NCBI GenBank assembly: GCA_004151065.3
Contig: NWUY0300114037.1
Location: 1 to 11,097, forward strand
Length of the DNA stretch: 11,097 bases
Source of the DNA: Larix sibirica
Taxonomy: Eukaryota; Streptophyta; Pinopsida; Pinales; Pinaceae
Direction: 5' to 3'
Position numbers and translations under genes: made by a program. The notes beneath the pieces were generated by a model. The model was not told where the DNA came from. It did not search any database and worked only from the letters and a program-made list of their open reading frames with translations. Each line of letters opens with the position of its first letter. Position 1 is the stretch's first letter. Of the stretch, positions 7,989 through 11,097 are shown in pieces.

Positions 7989-8994
7989 TTACATGACGAG
8001 ATGTGACATAGATAAGAAATGGGAGTGAGGAATCTTGTTGTCTTTGTAGAATGCTGGTAGACCACTTAGGAACCTCTGAATCTTCACCTTCTCATCCTTT
8101 ATGAATCCATCATACCCCATTAGTTCTGGGAAATTATTATCATAAGCTTCCATGCTCATGCTTCCCAACTTGAGTTCAAAGAACTCTTTCATCTTCTTGT
8201 CATAGTAGTGCTTTGAGAGATATTCCTTCTACAAGTACCTTTTGAACTTCCTCCAAGAAATTCTATCTTAATCAGTATCCTTCAGCTTGACTAGATGATC
8301 CCACCAAATGGATGCTTTACCTTGAAANAGAGATATTCCTTCTAGAAGTACCTTTTGAACTTCCTCCAAGAAATTCTATCTTAATCAGTATCCTTCAGCT
8401 TGACTAGATGATCCCACCAAATGGATGCTTTACCTTGCAAATGGTACATGGATACCCTTGATTCCATGTTTGATGAGTACTGGTGCAACTGGATGAACTT
8501 CCTGACTCTCAACAACCAAGTTTCCACATCTTCACCATGCTTTGCTTCTCCATGAAATGTTGGAAGCTTGATTCTCCTTAGTTCTCCCACTAGTTCATTC
8601 TGTTCAAACATTCTCCTCTTATGTCTTACTAGGGATCTTTTAGGACTATTATCTGAGCTACTTGATGAATACCCTTTCTTCTTCATTGCAGAGGGCATGT
8701 GATGAGGTCTTCTTGAATATGATCTAGACTTCTCATGATCTCTTCTTGGATATGTACTTTGCTATCCGTGCAAATGATTAATAATATGCATGATCTTCTC
8801 TTGAATGTGGATGATCATTTCATTATCATTTCGACAGGTTCTCATTTCCATCTTCAAAATTTTTAGTGAGTCTTCCAGACTCAATGGTCAAGGCTTTCCT
8901 TGTGTCCCTTTGTCCTTGCTTCTCCTCTTTCAGGACGTTTCCCAACAAACACTTCCTCAGGGATGCATGGATTTTTTCCATATTCAAAATCCAT
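7989..8994 (-). pseudogene. Ty3/gypsy gag pseudogene (Retrotrans_gag type)
   Basis: The ATG at 8992-8994 opens MDFEYGKNPCIPEEVF. The frame meets TGA at 8881-8883, where one missing base shifts it into LEDSLKILKMEMR. Then come IHIQEKIMHIINHLHG, a TAG at 8762-8764, a Ser/Arg/Lys-rich stretch, and the gag core LRRIKLPTFHGE, EDVETWLLRVRKF, YHLQGKASIWWDHL. After TAA at 8381-8383 and TAG at 8342-8344 the sequence meets the duplicated segment and N. It resumes as KEYLSKHYYDKKMKEFFELK and DEKVKIQRFLSGLPAFY. The usual family sequence after that point (YKDKIQF-like) is lost near 8030, and a stop falls at 7989. Gag would form the particle and bind element RNA. No CCHC knuckle is present, because the 3' part of gag is missing. 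Confidence 0.85.
8216..8437. repeat. Two 109-bp direct copies flanking a single N (likely assembly artefact)
   Basis: Bases 8216-8324 and 8329-8437 match at all but one position (8232 c, 8345 g). The offset is 113 bases. The only ambiguous base in the window, an n at 8328, lies exactly between them. Both copies encode the same gag stretch. The offset is not a multiple of three, yet the gag frames on either side come back into register once 113 bases are removed. This pattern fits an unmerged overlap of two contig ends better than a biological tandem duplication. Confidence 0.85.
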
Positions 8995-9828
8995 CTATGA
9001 ACTCTGTATATTACCCTTCACCACACTTACTGAGTCAACTATTTTGATTCACTAACTGACACTGAAAGTTGCGATGTGTTCATTGTTAAACACTGTTAGG
9101 GGACTATACATTTGAAATAATGTGATAGTAATTGTAATTGAAATAAGGAGTAAACAAATTGATACTGGAATTGTAATTGTAAGTTTGTAAGAATAAACAA
9201 ATCAAAATCAAAATTGTAATTGTAGTAAGGAAATAAACAAATTGAAATTGTATTTGTAGTCATAATTGCAATAAAATAATTGAAACTATACTTATAGTTG
9301 TAATTGAAATTGCAATTGTACTAATAAAATTGTGACCATAAATGAAAATTGTACGATTGTAGAATTGAAAAATTGTAATTGTAACCTTAATTGTAAAATT
9401 GCAACTGTAAATGCAATTGTAGAATTGTAATAAAATTGCAATTATAAGTGCAATTTGTAATTTCAAAATTGTAAAGTCGTAGAATTGTAAAATTCTAGTT
9501 TGTAAAATTGCAATTGTGAATGCAATTGTAATTGTAAGAATTTCAATCAAAAGATTGTAAAAAGCATAAAAATGTAAGGTTGTAAGATTTTAAAATATTA
9601 TAATAATTGTATAAATTGTAAAATCGTAAAATTGTGAAATTGTATAAATTGTAAAATTGAAAAAAATAGTAACTTAGATTGTAATCATAAAATTGTAGTT
9701 GTAAAGTAAGATTGTCAGTTCTAATTGTAACCACATCCTTGTAACCTTATGATATTGACATAATAAATGCATAAATATAGAGTTAAAAATATCGTAGAAG
9801 GCCCAACAGTCTCGAAGCTGGAACCTAA
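8995..9828 (-). other. LTR-retrotransposon leader between PBS and gag
   Basis: The region lies downstream of the primer-binding site and upstream of the gag ATG on the minus strand. Apart from about 80 bases next to the PBS and about 115 bases before gag, it is filled by AATTGT-type simple repeat. No upstream ORF of credible composition is seen. A leader over 800 bases is within the range of plant gypsy elements, but its makeup is unusual. Confidence 0.6.
9110..9745. repeat. Degenerate AATTGTA-type simple repeat, about 630 bp
   Basis: The plus strand is an irregular run of aattgta and aattgtaaa units with variants such as attgcaattgt. It is rich in A and T, has moderate G and very few C. Unit spacing drifts by one or two bases, so it is a decayed microsatellite or short minisatellite, not an array with conserved spacers. 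On the retrotransposon's sense (minus) strand it reads as repeated ttacaatt, nearly free of G. Confidence 0.85.
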
Positions 9829-9840
9829 GATCTGATACCA
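9829..9840 (-). promoter_or_regulatory. Primer-binding site for initiator tRNA-Met
   Basis: The minus strand reads TGGTATCAGATC, matching 11 of 12 bases of the usual plant PBS TGGTATCAGAGC, which pairs with the 3' end of initiator tRNA-Met. It follows the LTR end by three bases (gag on the minus strand) and continues as TTAGGTTCC, also common next to this PBS in plant gypsy elements. Minus-strand DNA synthesis would start here. Confidence 0.85.
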
Positions 9841-9843
9841 CTC

Positions 9844-10609
9844 TGTGGTGTCCCTGAAACCGCTAAACACCTCGGAACCGGGTGGAGAAGGATGATTCAA
9901 GGTAATTCATAACATAATAAGAGATCTAAGGCTAAGCGAACATGTCAAAATGATAAATAAATAACATACATCCATTTTAAATGAAATGAGGAAAAGAATG
10001 CATATCATTCCCCTGTGATGCACATGCAATGCAAGCATGAATGCAATCCTGCTTGAAACTATAAATTAAAATGTAACTAAACATTATTAACATATCTACG
10101 GAATGACATGAAAATCCAAATAAACCATAATAAGACATAGGGTTAGAGTTTGACATGAAAACATTAACATATTTCTAGTTCTCAGTTTGCTAGTTGCAGT
10201 TATGCAAGTGTTGTCAGTTTTCGGTTTAGGCGGTGCAATCTACCGTCGTTAAGTATTTATCATGTCGGGTTTATAGATTTTTTATATAGTCATATACTCT
10301 TTAAATTAGGTGTGAAGGCTTCCATGTACAGAAGAAGAATTAGAATTCAGAGAAGAAGGAAATAATGTTCGCAATAAATCTAAGAGAAGCTAGTCAACCT
10401 GCATCCAAAAGTTAGCATAAAAATCCATAAACCAAATCAGAGTTTACTCGGCCTCCAAGGACTTCCATTCTTGTTAGTTATCCATGTTGAGCCATATATT
10501 TTATTTATTTACAATTATGTCTAGATACCATAGTCTCAGCACCTAGTGCCATAATAACAAATCAAATAACAAGTGCATATGATCAGGAGCTCGAAATCGG
10601 GGTATTACA
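9844..10609 (-). repeat. Ty3/gypsy long terminal repeat, 766 bp
   Basis: On the minus strand it starts TGTAATACCCCG, close to the TGTAACACCCC start common in plant gypsy LTRs, and ends GGGACACCACA just before the PBS. The ends form an imperfect inverted repeat: TGTAATACCCC against TGTGGTGTCCC. A TATA-like box lies inside. Five ATGCA copies cluster at 9998-10045. No second copy of this LTR is visible in the window. With PPT on one side and PBS on the other, no target-site duplication can be assigned. Confidence 0.78.
10278..10288 (-). promoter_or_regulatory. TATA-like box in LTR
   Basis: The minus strand reads TATATAAAAAA, about 320 bases into the LTR. This is a plausible RNA polymerase II TATA box marking the end of U3, with transcription expected to start some 30 bases downstream near 10250. 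It is a motif match only, and the LTR is AT-rich, so chance is possible. Confidence 0.4.
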
Positions 10610-10620
10610 TCTCCCTTCCC
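10610..10620 (-). promoter_or_regulatory. Polypurine tract abutting the LTR
   Basis: The minus strand reads GGGAAGGGAGA directly before the LTR's TGTAATACC. Polypurine tracts stand just upstream of 3' LTRs and prime plus-strand DNA synthesis. The sequence before it (CAAGGAGGATGCATTG on the minus strand) resembles the end of the internal region of plant gypsy elements. This marks the LTR as a 3' LTR for sequence to the right. Confidence 0.7.
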
Positions 10621-11097
10621 ATTAAAACAATGCATCCTCCTTGATGCATATTTATTACGTACATTCCTTTACAAAATTTCAAAATAGATGAGGGCATGTC
10701 CAATGTTCATGGTTTAGGACTACATAAATTTTTCTTCATCAAGATCATGGTACCTCCTTGGTAAAACATTGTAAAATACTCTTCGTGGGATTGTCAGCTT
10801 GCAAATTTTTATATGTCGATTTGGATAGTTTTCTCTAGATATGAATGTATTTTTAAATTCAACAAGAAATTACAATAGACGATTAACCATAGCGCTATAT
10901 GTTGAAGCATGAGAGGAATGAATGGTAGGGATATCTTCTCAGTTGAATTTATCAGCCTGAATAAAGATAACATCCTTCCAATGTTTTTCATTCTTTTAAA
11001 AATTCTATTCCCAATAAATCTCCATGCCTCAACAGTTGTAGTGATATATTGATTCCTCAAAGTGTAGAGGCAAAGAAAATCACAATGCCTGGAATTG
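10621..11097 (-). other. Probable 3' internal region of an LTR element, decayed
   Basis: The region lies upstream of the polypurine tract on the minus strand. One minus-strand frame has protein-like stretches (KHWKDVIFIQADKF, SHASTYSAMVNRLL, VFYNVLPRRYHDLDEEKF) broken by several stops. I recognise no integrase or chromodomain motif. By position it should be the end of pol or a post-pol spacer. A 7-bp perfect inverted repeat with a 6-base loop at 10630-10649 has no clear meaning. Confidence 0.4.

Larger units (their letters stand above)
7989..11097 (-). mobile_element. Fragmentary Ty3/gypsy LTR retrotransposon(s), minus strand
   Basis: Read right to left the parts are: an internal 3' end and polypurine tract (from 11097 to 10610), one LTR (10609-9844), a tRNA-Met primer-binding site (9840-9829), a repeat-filled leader, and gag (8994-7989). 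Protease, reverse transcriptase and integrase are absent, and no second LTR is present. PPT and PBS on opposite sides of one LTR mean that either two internal regions share it in a tandem array, or the assembly collapsed two LTRs. The Ty3/gypsy call rests on the gag type and on the LTR and PPT style; without pol it is not fully proven. Confidence 0.75.

Noticed and set aside
8216-8437. True tandem duplication in gag
   Set aside because: The N at the junction and the frame that comes back into register when one period is removed favour an assembly artefact.
9260-9734. Two minus-strand ORFs rich in Tyr, Asn, Phe and Ile
   Set aside because: They are translations of the AATTGT simple repeat, not genes.
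9110-9745. CRISPR-like or centromeric satellite array
   Set aside because: There are no conserved spacers or fixed unit length. Units drift by one or two bases, so a decayed simple repeat is the better reading.
9829-9840. tRNA-Met gene fragment
   Set aside because: Only the 12-base complement of the tRNA 3' end is present, next to an LTR end, which is how a primer-binding site looks. No cloverleaf is present.
10809-11060. Minus-strand ORF of 83 codons
   Set aside because: A neighbouring frame of the same strand has more protein-like stretches. This one has no recognisable motif and an AT-driven composition.

Overview
The window reads as non-genic, repeat-rich nuclear DNA from a plant with a large genome. 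The evidence is a plant L1/RTE-type LINE with a DUF4283-type ORF1, an AP-endonuclease, a reverse transcriptase, a zf-RVT zinc-binding domain and an RNase H, next to a Ty3/gypsy LTR retrotransposon primed by initiator tRNA-Met. From general memory of such families, several protein stretches resemble conifer copies, but I could not test this. No intact cellular gene, tRNA, rRNA or bacterial feature was found. Everything coding lies on the minus strand and is decayed.

Positions 1-6865 hold one degenerate LINE read right to left: ORF1 (6865-5537), 12 bases, then ORF2 (5524 to about 1084), with the domain order endonuclease, reverse transcriptase, connector, zf-RVT, RNase H. Past the RNase H a further coding-like stretch of about 320 codons runs to position 120. 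I read it as an extra C-terminal region of the same element, although it matches no domain I know. The 3' UTR runs off the window, so the poly(A) end and target-site duplication are not visible. By hand I counted roughly two dozen stops and frameshifts in ORF1 and ORF2. Catalytic residues are also lost in the reverse transcriptase (FVDD to FVDE) and RNase H (first Asp to Tyr), so this copy cannot be autonomous.

Positions 6866-6946 are an AT-rich imperfect palindrome at the edge of the LINE. Positions 6947 to about 7988 are unclassified, with one short coding-like stretch on the plus strand.

Positions 7989-11097 are pieces of a Ty3/gypsy element, also on the minus strand: a gag pseudogene (8994-7989), a long leader made of degenerate AATTGT-type simple repeat (about 9110-9745), a primer-binding site (9829-9840) and one LTR (9844-10609). 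Just outside the other end of that LTR is a polypurine tract (10610-10620). The single LTR is therefore flanked by both PPT and PBS, as in a tandem internal-LTR-internal array or an assembly collapse. A lone N at 8328 sits between two almost identical 109-base copies inside gag. Removing one 113-base period puts the gag frame back in register, so this is most likely an unmerged contig overlap.
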